A stretch of DNA of 64,000 nt from Thermoflavifilum sp. (GTDB taxonomy: Bacteria > Bacteroidota > Bacteroidia > Chitinophagales > Chitinophagaceae). The notes under the pieces are model-generated. The model ran no database searches. It was not told where the DNA came from and worked only from the letters and a program-made list of their open reading frames with translations. Shown one piece after another: positions 17,266 to 26,308 of the stretch. The first letter of the stretch is position 1. Each line of letters starts with the position of its first letter. The stretch is from assembly GCA_023511875.1 (NCBI GenBank), contig JAIMAQ010000001.1, positions 434,001 to 498,000 on the forward strand, in the 5' to 3' direction. The position numbers and the translations under genes were made by a program.

Positions 17266-19269
17266 ATGAGGCTAATATTTATTTTTGTGCTCGTTGTCAT
17301 CTGGGTGACTACAGCCTATCAACCAGTTTCTCCTACGCAAACCGTTCATATTTTTTCTTTGTCTCAGGATTATCCCATTCATCCCGTATCGTTTACCCAA
17401 GTACACCTTGTAGATTCATTTTGGAAACCTCGAATCGATAAGATGTATACTGTAACCATACCCCATGAGTTGGATGAGCTATGGGTAACAGGGAGAGTAA
17501 GAAATTTTCAACTAGCTGCTTTGACCCTGGCTCATCAGGTGGATACTGCTCATTTTTGTACAGCATATCCATTTGATGATACTGATTTATATAAGGTAAT
17601 AGAGGGCATTAGTTATTTATTGGCATTGAAATCAGATCCTATTTTAAAAAGAAGAATGGATAGTCTAATTCAGATTATACAAGCCGCTCAAGAGCCCGAT
17701 GGATATTTATATACCGCTCGTACGGTAAATCCAAACAATCCACCAGCTTGGTCGGGTTTACAACGTTGGGTCAATGTAGAAAAGCTTAGCCATGAATTAT
17801 ATTGTTCTGGACATTTATTTCAGGCGGCAGCAGCCAATTTTACATATACAGGTGATAGTACTTTATTAAAAGTAGCCATCAAAAATGCAGATCTCTTGTA
17901 TCGCACATTTGGATGGGGTAAATTAGAAAAATATCCTGGTCATCCTGAAGTGGAATTGGGATTAGTGAGCTTATATAGAGTAACAAAGGATCCGCGTTAT
18001 TTAAATTTAGCAAAGTTTTTCTTAGATGTTCGTGGACCTGGAGGGAGTAGTTATGAACAAGCGCAGCAAAAGGTGATTGATCAACGTAAAGCCGTTGGAC
18101 ATGCTGTTCGTGCAGGATATTTATATTCTGCGATGGCTGATGTCTCCGCACTCACTGGAAATCGAGCTTATCTTCGAGCAGATAATTATATATGGAATGA
18201 TATTGTTTCTACTCAGTTATATGTAACAGGAGGTATTGGTGCTACTAGCAATGGAGAAGCTTTTGGTAATCCGTATCAATTACCCAATCTTACTGCATAT
18301 AACGAAACTTGTGCATCTATTGCAAATGTATATTTTAATCATCGAATGTTTTTAACTTATGGTGATGCTAAATATTACGATGTCTTAGAGAGGACATTGT
18401 ATAATGCATTGCTTTCAGGGTTGTCTTTATCTGGTAATGAATTCTATTATCCTAATCCCCTGGAGTCTATCGGGCAATATCAAAGAAGTCTTTGGTTTAG
18501 CTGCTCTTGTTGCCCCACTAATTTAGCACGATTTATTCCTACAGTAGGCGAATATTTTTATGCTACACAGGCCAATCAAATATATGTTAATTTATATGGT
18601 GCCAATCATGCTGACATCCCATTAAACCATGATACAGTGCATATCATACAGCAAACCAATTATCCATGGTCAGGGAAAATAGCTATATATGTTCGTCCTA
18701 CACAATCCACGCATTTTGTTTTAAAACTTCGTATTCCAGGATGGGCTAGGAATCAGCCTATCCCCAGCGATTTATACACTTTTCATCATTATCTCTCAAC
18801 ACCATATACCATTAAGCTAAATGGAATACTGATTCAACCAAAACTGCAAAATGGGTATGCAGTGATAGAAAGGACGTGGGATAAGGACGATCAAATAGAG
18901 TTAGACTTGCCAATGGAAGTTCGAGTAATTCATGCTAATCAGCAGGTAAAAGACGATCGAGGAAAGATAGCATTACAACTTGGCCCTCTGGTATATTGCC
19001 TTGAATGGCCAGACAATCCAGATCATCATGTATTGAACATGATCGTGAATCCCGATCAGCATTTTACTACCTCATATGAACCCAATTTGCTTAATGGTGT
19101 GCTGGTCATTAAAGGAGAAGCTTTAACAGCAAAAAAAACTCTGGATGGACATATTGATACTTTTCATCAAAGTTTCAAGGCTATACCATATTATGCATGG
19201 GCCAATAGAGGCCCTGGTGAAATGACTGTATGGATTCCTACTCGTATCGATACAGCTCATACCTTGTAA
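17266..19269 (+). CDS. GH127 beta-L-arabinofuranosidase-like enzyme, exported
   Basis: This 667-residue protein has an N-terminal signal-like segment (about 1-18) and then the alpha/alpha-barrel of GH127 (formerly DUF1680). The zinc and catalytic motif is intact: Glu347 and Cys349 in YNETCASI with Cys415-Cys416 in SCSCCPTN, corresponding to the metal-bound cysteine nucleophile known from the family. GGIGATSNGEAFG precedes it. The family releases beta-L-arabinofuranose; related families act on other sugars. It ends the arabinose locus, after a 170-base AT-rich spacer in which no clear promoter could be fixed. Confidence 0.9.
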   Translation: MRLIFIFVLVVIWVTTAYQPVSPTQTVHIFSLSQDYPIHPVSFTQVHLVDSFWKPRIDKMYTVTIPHELDELWVTGRVRNFQLAALTLAHQVDTAHFCTAYPFDDTDLYKVIEGISYLLALKSDPILKRRMDSLIQIIQAAQEPDGYLYTARTVNPNNPPAWSGLQRWVNVEKLSHELYCSGHLFQAAAANFTYTGDSTLLKVAIKNADLLYRTFGWGKLEKYPGHPEVELGLVSLYRVTKDPRYLNLAKFFLDVRGPGGSSYEQAQQKVIDQRKAVGHAVRAGYLYSAMADVSALTGNRAYLRADNYIWNDIVSTQLYVTGGIGATSNGEAFGNPYQLPNLTAYNETCASIANVYFNHRMFLTYGDAKYYDVLERTLYNALLSGLSLSGNEFYYPNPLESIGQYQRSLWFSCSCCPTNLARFIPTVGEYFYATQANQIYVNLYGANHADIPLNHDTVHIIQQTNYPWSGKIAIYVRPTQSTHFVLKLRIPGWARNQPIPSDLYTFHHYLSTPYTIKLNGILIQPKLQNGYAVIERTWDKDDQIELDLPMEVRVIHANQQVKDDRGKIALQLGPLVYCLEWPDNPDHHVLNMIVNPDQHFTTSYEPNLLNGVLVIKGEALTAKKTLDGHIDTFHQSFKAIPYYAWANRGPGEMTVWIPTRIDTAHTL

Positions 19270-19968
19270 ATGCCTAAAATTCCACATACAAGTAGCTTTA
19301 ATGCTTCGCTTTCTTATTATTATATAATTTCGCTAAACGACTCAGTTTATCTCATCATTCCAATGATCATGCTGTATTGTATTTTTTATTGGTGACCTTA
19401 AAAATAATCCTACCTATTTTAGCTATTTGTACAATCTTAATTTATTGCCTATATTGAATCTCCTGAGAACGATTATGATCTAACCCATACATCAATCGTT
19501 ATCTTATTTTTCATCATTTATTCTGCATATTTTTTATCAAATCACCTGAAGGCCAAAGGTAAATCTATCGTCTTCGTTTACCGTAATGATATTCTGCGCC
19601 TGGATCTTTACCCATTATTTAACAAAGAAAATGATTGCTGATTTATTGTTGACTTGTGTTTCTGCTTCCACTCTTCCAATAACTGTTAATCTGATGATTT
19701 TTTGAATTTTTAGTTTACTCTAAGAATACCATTGTTCTAAGCGAGCTGAGATGCCTATTCCGCATGGAAAATAATCGATAGCCTTATCTATACAAATACT
19801 GCATTGCGAGCGCTTGACGTGAGTCGTTTAAGCTTCACTTTTAGAATTAATGTATCTCTTTTTCAAAAACTGATATTCTCACAGCATTCCCATTATTAAA
19901 TAATTATTAAAAATTAATTTATTGTTAACGACATATTAACAATCTAGAAGTAACTATGCAGGTTAAAA
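19270..19968. other. 699-bp AT-rich intergenic region without a recognisable gene
   Basis: Stop codons are dense in all frames. A short open stretch around 19558-19641 (forward frame, GKSIVFVYRNDILRLDLYPL) vaguely resembles the start of a secreted alpha/beta hydrolase and might be a decayed remnant, but I would not call it. The last 60 bases are extremely AT-rich and carry the hexamer repeats described separately. Confidence 0.5.
19914..19941 (+). promoter_or_regulatory. Three TTAAC-like hexamers at 11-bp spacing upstream of the TonB-dependent receptor
   Basis: TTAATT (19914-19919), TTAACG (19925-19930) and TTAACA (19936-19941) are each separated by 5 bases. Direct repeats of TTnACA with an 11-bp period are how PhoP-type OmpR-family regulators bind DNA in Firmicutes. 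A similar array precedes the partner gene at 22866. Confidence 0.45.
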
Positions 19969-22782
19969 ATGAAGAATATGGGTAAAATGGACTTTACAAA
20001 GTATTTATGGGGAGCACTAGCTTTTTTTCTCTCCACGAGCATTCATGCACAAAATCTAGGCAGTATTTCAGGAAAGGTTGTTGATCAAGAATCTCAGGAA
20101 CCACTTGTAGGGGTCAGTATATTCTTGTCCGACTCATTACGCGGTGCAATATCAGATGTGCAGGGAAACTTTATCATTCAACATCTTCCTGAAGGAGAAA
20201 AAACGTTGATATTCAAATATATTGGATATCAAACTAAGACGATTAAAAACGTAGTGGTAAGAGCGAAACAAAATATTCCTCTGTATGTGACTATGCACAA
20301 ATCTGCTGCACAACAGCTCAACGGAGTAATGATCACAGCTAGTTACAATAGAGGCTCTATTCATTCCTTATATGTACAAAGGAAAGAAAGCAATTTAATA
20401 CTGGATGGGATTTCATCTGATTTAATTAAAAAATCACCCGATAAGCATGTGGGAGAGGTTTTGAAACGGATAAGTGGCGTTGCTGTGCAAGACAATAAAT
20501 TTGTTGTCATACGTGGCTTAGCAGAACGTTATAATGTTACCATGATGAACGATGCAGTAATGCCTGCTACAGAGCCCGATAAGAATGCATTCTCATTCGA
20601 TATTGTGCCATCCAACCTTATTGATAATATTTTGATATACAAAACGGCTTCACCTGATCATCCTGGAGATGCCGCAGGTGGTGCAATTCAAATCAATACC
20701 AAAGATTTTCCTTCACAAAAATTTATTTATTTGTCAATAGGTACAGGATATAATTCAGAAACCACTTTCAAAAGTTTTTATACGAGCCGAACAAATGGAA
20801 AATACGATTTTTTGAGCTTCATTGATCGATCAAACGGCTTGCCTGATGTTTTTAAGAAAGTGCAGAATATTTATCCTACATTAAATACAGACGAGAAACT
20901 AGTCATAACCAAACAATTTCCCAATACATTCGGTGGTAAAAAAGTCAATCCAAGCTATCCACCCATTAGCTTTCAATTTTCCACTGGAAATACAAAAATA
21001 TATCACAATGGCAATAAATTAGGGTTTATAGGAGCGGTAAATTATAGTCACAGCAGGCAAAGAATAGAGGCTGAAAAGGCCGACTATTTGTTGAGTAAAG
21101 AGCAGCTTTATGGGTATCATGATGAGGAGTATATCAAAGATTATCATATCGGAGCTATGTTTAATGTAGGATATACTTTTAAGAAGAGTAAAATTTCTTT
21201 AAAAAATTTTTTTACTAATGAGTTAGAAGATTTATTTACTATACGAACGGGAAACGTATTTGAAAGCGGAAATAATAGTGTAAAAATTTTTAGCTTGAAT
21301 AATCGAAATACCCAGAATGGACTTTTTAATTCCATATTAGAAGGTGACCATGCTCTAGGAAATAATAAAACACACATCAACTGGGGGATATCTTACAGTA
21401 GATCTTATAGATTGGATCCGGATCAACGAATTTTAAGCTTATATCAAATACCTTCAGATTCTTATTACACCCTTCATTTGTCTAATGAAAACAGTCCAGC
21501 TATAGAAGATGCTGGAAGAGTCTACCCCAATCTTCACGAAAATATTTATGATGGTCATTTAGATATCATAAAGACTTTCCGGGCATTCAATAATCCCCAA
21601 AAACTAAAATTTGGGCTTGTTAAGGTTTATCGAGATCGCTCTTTTTATGTACAAGCACTTGGTTATGCAAGTGAGCTTGACCCCTATGGTAGAGGGTCCA
21701 CTATTGCATTTAACAAGGAAATCACCCCAGATAATATTTTTTCTACATCAAACCTAGATCAATACAAAATCATTCTTGCTAATATTCCACAAAACACTAA
21801 GGACTATACAGGTAGGGTAGATTTAAATGCCGGTTATTTTATGTTTAATCATCAGCTTTTCGAGAAATGGGAGTTAGTCTGGGGAATTCGTGTAGAAGAT
21901 TATCATCAGAAGTTAATTTCTGTTAATCAGCCGATACAAGATTATCACAATACAGACATACTTCCTTCTGCAAACCTAAAGTGGTTGATCTCGAATAGTA
22001 CCAACATTCACTTGGCTTATTCACGCACGTTAAACAGGCCTCAATTTCGTGAGTTGGCTGCCTTTCGATATTATGATTATCAAAATAATTTTATTGTTTC
22101 TGGAAATCCAAATCTGCTGAGAAGTATTAACGATAATGTAGATTTTAGGATAGAATATTATCCTAGTGCTGGGGAAATACTATCAGCCTCTCTTTTCTAT
22201 AAATCTTTTCAGCATCCTATTGAACAAACCAATCTCGGAAATGAAGTGCTTAGCTATGACAATGCCAACCAGGCTTTAGATTATGGGATGGAATTAGAAA
22301 TAAGAAAAAAATTAAATTTTATAAAAGGTTCTGATTTCTTTGATAATCTTATTTTCTATGCTAACGCCTCACTTGTTAGAGGAAGTGTTAAGTTTAATAT
22401 GAAAAATATTAAACAACCCATGGAAGGGCAGTCTCCTTATATGATAAACGGTGGATTAAGTTATTCATCTCCTCAAAATCGGATATTCTTTTCTATTTTA
22501 TATAACCGCATTGGCCCACGGCTTCGGTTTCGTGGAGTAAATGATGGTTTGGATACTTATGAAAAACCTAGAGACATATTAGATGTTCAGCTAGGTAAAC
22601 GCTTCTTGCATGACAACATCGAATGTAAATTGACCATATCAGACATCCTTTCTCAGCCTTATGTATTGTATTATAAATATACAAACTCTAGTAATGCAAA
22701 TTATCATGCAGATGCAGATAAAATTATTTCATCTCTTCATAAGGGCATAAGTATTTACTTGACTCTTAATTATAATTTCTAA
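19969..22782 (+). CDS. TonB-dependent outer-membrane receptor with carboxypeptidase-like N-terminal domain
   Basis: The 937-residue protein has a signal peptide ending SIHAQN (about 29), a carboxypeptidase-regulatory-like domain (about 33-110, GSISGKVVDQESQEPLVGVS), a plug (about 140-260, with RGLAERYNVTMMNDAVMP) and a barrel with a C-terminal Phe. It lacks SusC signatures and has no SusD partner. It is followed, 83 bases on, by a beta-helix lipoprotein, a pairing I recognise from other Bacteroidota genomes. Cargo is unknown; the upstream repeats suggest phosphate-linked or other two-component control. Confidence 0.9.
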   Translation: MKNMGKMDFTKYLWGALAFFLSTSIHAQNLGSISGKVVDQESQEPLVGVSIFLSDSLRGAISDVQGNFIIQHLPEGEKTLIFKYIGYQTKTIKNVVVRAKQNIPLYVTMHKSAAQQLNGVMITASYNRGSIHSLYVQRKESNLILDGISSDLIKKSPDKHVGEVLKRISGVAVQDNKFVVIRGLAERYNVTMMNDAVMPATEPDKNAFSFDIVPSNLIDNILIYKTASPDHPGDAAGGAIQINTKDFPSQKFIYLSIGTGYNSETTFKSFYTSRTNGKYDFLSFIDRSNGLPDVFKKVQNIYPTLNTDEKLVITKQFPNTFGGKKVNPSYPPISFQFSTGNTKIYHNGNKLGFIGAVNYSHSRQRIEAEKADYLLSKEQLYGYHDEEYIKDYHIGAMFNVGYTFKKSKISLKNFFTNELEDLFTIRTGNVFESGNNSVKIFSLNNRNTQNGLFNSILEGDHALGNNKTHINWGISYSRSYRLDPDQRILSLYQIPSDSYYTLHLSNENSPAIEDAGRVYPNLHENIYDGHLDIIKTFRAFNNPQKLKFGLVKVYRDRSFYVQALGYASELDPYGRGSTIAFNKEITPDNIFSTSNLDQYKIILANIPQNTKDYTGRVDLNAGYFMFNHQLFEKWELVWGIRVEDYHQKLISVNQPIQDYHNTDILPSANLKWLISNSTNIHLAYSRTLNRPQFRELAAFRYYDYQNNFIVSGNPNLLRSINDNVDFRIEYYPSAGEILSASLFYKSFQHPIEQTNLGNEVLSYDNANQALDYGMELEIRKKLNFIKGSDFFDNLIFYANASLVRGSVKFNMKNIKQPMEGQSPYMINGGLSYSSPQNRIFFSILYNRIGPRLRFRGVNDGLDTYEKPRDILDVQLGKRFLHDNIECKLTISDILSQPYVLYYKYTNSSNANYHADADKIISSLHKGISIYLTLNYNF

Positions 22783-22801
22783 AAATATTTTTCATCATTT
22801 G

Positions 22802-22829
22802 TTCATTATCTGTTCACAATTGATTAACA
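22802..22829 (+). promoter_or_regulatory. Three TTnACA-like hexamers at 11-bp spacing upstream of the beta-helix lipoprotein
   Basis: TTCATT (22802-22807), TTCACA (22813-22818) and TTAACA (22824-22829) repeat with 5-base spacers; a degenerate fourth copy, TATTAA, begins at 22835. They lie just upstream of AACCTTTG (22839-22846), a near-consensus -7 element, with the ATG at 22866. This placement suits an activator contacting RNA polymerase. Confidence 0.5.
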
Positions 22830-22865
22830 ATTGTTATTAACCTTTGCAATACAAAATATTGCACT

Positions 22866-24230
22866 ATGAAAAAACTACATCTCTGCTTAACCGTATTATC
22901 AGGTATTTTTTTACTCGTTGCTTGCTCGAAAAAAGATAATACTCCTGTAACTCCTCCCTCTAATCAAAGCGATACAATTAATGTTAGGGGTACTATTAGC
23001 AGTAGCACAACCTGGAAAAGTAACAAAGTATATCGCTTACGTGGATACGTATATGTTGATTCCCCAGCAGTATTAACCATTGAGGCTGGCACAAAAATTA
23101 TCAGCAATAGAGATTCTGCTGGTGTATTAGTTATTTATAAAGGTGCAAAGATTATAGCTGAAGGCACAAAAGACAAGCCTATTGTATTTACATCAGGAGA
23201 AACTAATCCGAAACCAGGGGATGTTGGAGGTTTAGTGTTGGTAGGTAAGGCCACAGGCAACGGTAATCATGCTGTGTTGGAAGGTGGAGTAGATGCATCA
23301 CATAAATCTTTTGGAGGTAATGACGACCACGATAACTCTGGTATTATCAAATATGTTCGCATAGAATATGCTGGTAAAGCCGTTAATCCAAACGATGAAA
23401 TTAATGGGTTATCGCTATATGCAGTTGGTGATGGTACAACGATTGATTATGTTCAAGTGATTCGTGGTTTAGACGATGCGTTTGAATTCTTCGGAGGATC
23501 CGTAAATTGTAAGCACCTCATCGCTTATAATTGCTTTGATGATGATTTCGATATGGATGATGGTTATCATGGCAAGATTCAATTTGCTATTTCTATTAAA
23601 GATCCTTTAGTGACCGATAAAACGGCTCCTGGTGATTATTCTAATAATTTTGAGGTCGACAATACAGATGGTAAATCTAAACCCTACACCGCCACACCTA
23701 TCACTCACCCTTTACTTTCTAATTTCACCGCTATTGGTCCAAACAATGCTCCTAATACCAATCCTTATCATGGTTATGGTATGAGATGGAGAAGGGGTGC
23801 ACAGTTTGAACTGGTGAACTCTATTGTTATCGGTGGGCAAAAAGCAGGGATTGATCTTGATGATGATCCTACCGCCATTTATTATAGAGACGGCATCAGT
23901 GGATTTAAAAATAGTCTCCTGCATGCAGTCACCAATGTTTGTCAGGTAGATAAGTTAAATGACACTACTATACTGACTTCGAATCAGTTGAAACAATTGG
24001 TAATCGGAAGAGATAGTAGTGTAATATTTACTAACCCTGCAGATGTTATGCTCACAGATCCATTCAATAATCAACAACCCAACTTGATGCCCAAGCAAAA
24101 TTCACCAGCACTAACAAAAGGAGCTAAATTTGAAGGAAATTTTAATAATAGTTTTTTCGAAAGAGTGAATTTTATAGGCGCTATTGGTACTGATGATTGG
24201 ACGAGTGGGTGGACAGTGTGGAATAAATAA
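22866..24230 (+). CDS. Asp-rich right-handed beta-helix lipoprotein, TonB-receptor partner
   Basis: The 454-residue protein has a lipobox (LLVACSKKD, Cys20), a Thr/Pro linker and short repeated beta strands of the parallel-helix type (LTIEAGTKII, GAKIIAEGTKDKPIVFTSG). Acidic loops stand out: CFDDDFDMDDGYHG, DLDDDPTAIYY and RGLDDAFEFFGG, plausible sites for calcium or other metal ions. Similar proteins in Bacteroidota are usually annotated as hypothetical or, misleadingly, as multidrug transporters. It probably sits on the outer membrane and serves the TonB-dependent receptor just upstream. It has its own promoter-like region and is followed by a strong terminator. Confidence 0.75.
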   Translation: MKKLHLCLTVLSGIFLLVACSKKDNTPVTPPSNQSDTINVRGTISSSTTWKSNKVYRLRGYVYVDSPAVLTIEAGTKIISNRDSAGVLVIYKGAKIIAEGTKDKPIVFTSGETNPKPGDVGGLVLVGKATGNGNHAVLEGGVDASHKSFGGNDDHDNSGIIKYVRIEYAGKAVNPNDEINGLSLYAVGDGTTIDYVQVIRGLDDAFEFFGGSVNCKHLIAYNCFDDDFDMDDGYHGKIQFAISIKDPLVTDKTAPGDYSNNFEVDNTDGKSKPYTATPITHPLLSNFTAIGPNNAPNTNPYHGYGMRWRRGAQFELVNSIVIGGQKAGIDLDDDPTAIYYRDGISGFKNSLLHAVTNVCQVDKLNDTTILTSNQLKQLVIGRDSSVIFTNPADVMLTDPFNNQQPNLMPKQNSPALTKGAKFEGNFNNSFFERVNFIGAIGTDDWTSGWTVWNK

Positions 24231-24253
24231 TATAGCTTAATATATCTAGAAAT

Positions 24254-24288
24254 AAACGCCTTGTAATTATGCAAGGCGTTTATTTTTT
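24254..24288 (+). terminator. Rho-independent terminator after the beta-helix lipoprotein
   Basis: AAACGCCTTG (24254-24263) and CAAGGCGTTT (24272-24281) form a perfect 10-bp stem with an 8-base loop, followed by ATTTTTT. Confidence 0.9.
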
Positions 24289-24613
24289 AGATATTATTAT
24301 CTGAGTTAAACTCTAGATACAAATCAACCTTCAGATGCACTGTAAATCATTGTGTAGGCATTGAAAAGCAGAATTATTCTTTTCTACATATTTGAATGTT
24401 GGATAGTGTTTGCAAGTAATAATGAATACATGATTTTTTAATTACAATTTATAATGCTTGGGCATGGTATTCAGAAGATAACTGTAGGTTAAGCAAAATA
24501 ATTTTTAACATTTCACCTTGTTTCTTATTTCAATTGATTGTTTACACGTTTCACTTAAAAAACACCGGGTGAATATGCTATGATGTTGAGGAAGAGATAA
24601 CGATGATGATGGC
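24289..24613. other. 325-bp intergenic region between convergent genes
   Basis: This AT-rich stretch separates the terminator of the lipoprotein gene from the stop codon of the convergent Nudix gene. I see no open frame, RNA gene or strong hairpin in it. Confidence 0.5.
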
Positions 24614-25333
24614 TTAGCCGATGAGCTTGTCTGGATTAGGCACGAAGCGTAAGAAGGCTTGAAAATTCGCTCGATATTTTTTTCGATCTAATTTATAATA
24701 AAAAGCTCCTTTTTTCGAGTTAGACTTGTCTTTATCGGGTTGCTTAATGAGTAATCCTGTAGAAAGAACTTTACGGCTAAAGTTGCGTTTATCAAAAGTA
24801 GTGTCGTAGATGCCTTCATACAGGTTTTGTAGTTGAGGAATGGTAAATTTAGGGGGAAGCAATTCAAATAAGATGGGATGTAAGGAAGCTTTATAACGAA
24901 GTTGCCGCCGAGCTAGTTTTACCATATCCATATGATCGAAGATGAGTTCTGGTATATGATTGAGGGGAAACCATTCGGCGTGATATTCTTCACTAATTTG
25001 TTTTTGATATTTATGGATATCAATCAATGCAAAATATGCTACGCTAATGGTGCGTTCTACAGGATCTCGATTTGGGTCTCCAAAGGTATGGAGTTGTTCC
25101 AGATACACGCCTTCTAATCCTGTAAGTTTTTTGAGGATGCGATTAGCTGCTTCGTCGAGGCTTTCTTCGGGTTGTACGAATCCACCCATCAAGCTCCATT
25201 TCCCGCGCTCAGGTTCGAAGCCTCTTTTGATGAGCAAGATTTTCAGGGTTTCTCCATCAAACCCAAAGATGATGCAGTCTACGGCTACTAGGTAGTGCGT
25301 TTCGCCCTTATATCGATGAATCATAACCGCCAT
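24614..25333 (-). CDS. Nudix-fold transcriptional regulator (AraR/NrtR type)
   Basis: The 239-residue protein has an N-terminal Nudix fold (about 10-150) and a C-terminal winged helix (about 155-235, with FDKRNFSRKVLSTGLL). In the Nudix box GFVQPEE is kept, but the catalytic part expected as REUxEExGU reads RILKKLTGL, so the catalytic glutamates are missing. That pattern fits the Nudix-related regulators, including AraR, which controls L-arabinose genes in Bacteroides thetaiotaomicron (established family knowledge). It lies close to an arabinan locus, which supports an AraR-like role, but it also sits 51 bases downstream of cysM on the same strand, so the neighbourhood is ambiguous. Annotation as a Nudix hydrolase would probably be wrong. 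Confidence 0.75.
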   Translation of the reverse strand: MAVMIHRYKGETHYLVAVDCIIFGFDGETLKILLIKRGFEPERGKWSLMGGFVQPEESLDEAANRILKKLTGLEGVYLEQLHTFGDPNRDPVERTISVAYFALIDIHKYQKQISEEYHAEWFPLNHIPELIFDHMDMVKLARRQLRYKASLHPILFELLPPKFTIPQLQNLYEGIYDTTFDKRNFSRKVLSTGLLIKQPDKDKSNSKKGAFYYKLDRKKYRANFQAFLRFVPNPDKLIG

Positions 25334-25384
25334 GGAATTTTTGGCGGGTAAAGTTAACAGGTTTGTGGTAGAAATTCATTTTTC

Positions 25385-26269
25385 TCAAGTAGCTGATTGT
25401 TCAAACAAGTTACTGGAAAGATATCGATCGCCTCGATCACAAGCAATGAATACGATAAGTCCTTGCTGTATTTCATGAGCCACGCGTAGGGCAGCTGCTG
25501 CAGCTCCGCCGGTACTCATTCCAGCGAAAATCCCTTCACGCCCAGCCAATAATCGCGCTGTGTGGATGGCTTCTTCTTCAGAGATCTCTATCAAACGATC
25601 TACCCGAGAGGGCTCGAAAATTTTAGGTAAATAGGCTTCTGGCCATTTGCGAATGCCCGGTATACACGATCCTTCTGCGGGCTGGCATCCAATAATTTGG
25701 ATCTGAGGATTTTGCATTTTTAAGAATCGAGAACAGCCCATGATAGTGCCTGTGGTGCCCATGGCACTTACAAAATGAGTAATTCGATGCTCGGTATCGC
25801 GCCAAATTTCGGGGCCAGTTGTTTCGAAATGCGCCAGCACATTGTCGGGATTGGCAAACTGGTTTAATTGGAAGTATTGGCCAGTGGCGGCTTTTTCGGC
25901 TGCATAGTCTCTGGCGACTTCCATATTGTCGACCAATGTAACTTTTGCTCCGAAGGCTTGCATGGTCAATACCCGTTCACGAGTGGAACTAGCAGGCATG
26001 ACTAGTTCGATTTGTAAGTCAAACAATCGGGCAATCATCGCCAGAGCAATGCCCGTATTGCCACTGGTGGCTTCGATGAGCGACATACCTGGCCGGATAT
26101 CACCACGTGCAAGTGCATTTTTAATCATGTAGTAGGCTGGCCGATCTTTTACACTTCCACCCGGATTATGCCCTTCTAATTTGGCATATATTTTTACTTC
26201 GGGTTGAGGAGAAAGATGCCGAAGTTCTACTAAGGGCGTATTTCCAATGGTATCTAATAATGTTGCCAT
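25385..26269 (-). CDS. cysM: Cysteine synthase (O-acetylserine sulfhydrylase B type)
   Basis: This 294-residue PLP enzyme makes cysteine from O-acetylserine and sulfide or thiosulfate. The PLP lysine is Lys41 in NPGGSVKDRP; the substrate loop TSGNTG is at about 68-73 and the phosphate-binding loop GTTGTIMG follows. Its length is closer to CysM than to the longer CysK. The serine acetyltransferase gene precedes it by 39 bases on the same strand, giving a two-step cysteine operon. Confidence 0.92.
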   Translation of the reverse strand: MATLLDTIGNTPLVELRHLSPQPEVKIYAKLEGHNPGGSVKDRPAYYMIKNALARGDIRPGMSLIEATSGNTGIALAMIARLFDLQIELVMPASSTRERVLTMQAFGAKVTLVDNMEVARDYAAEKAATGQYFQLNQFANPDNVLAHFETTGPEIWRDTEHRITHFVSAMGTTGTIMGCSRFLKMQNPQIQIIGCQPAEGSCIPGIRKWPEAYLPKIFEPSRVDRLIEISEEEAIHTARLLAGREGIFAGMSTGGAAAAALRVAHEIQQGLIVFIACDRGDRYLSSNLFEQSAT

Positions 26270-26308
26270 CTACGTTTGAGGTTCAAGAGGTTGATGAAGC
26301 CAGAAGAT

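Noticed and set aside
19540-19650. Possible decayed hydrolase fragment (GKSIVFVYRNDILRLDLYPL)
   Set aside because: The match is too short and flanked by stops in all frames; not enough to call a pseudogene.
6940-24300. Genomic island integrated at the tRNA gene
   Set aside because: No integrase, no repeated tRNA 3' end and no mobility genes were found; only the AT shift supports it.
24614-25333. Functional Nudix hydrolase
   Set aside because: The catalytic glutamates of the Nudix box are replaced and a winged helix follows, so an enzymatic role is unlikely.
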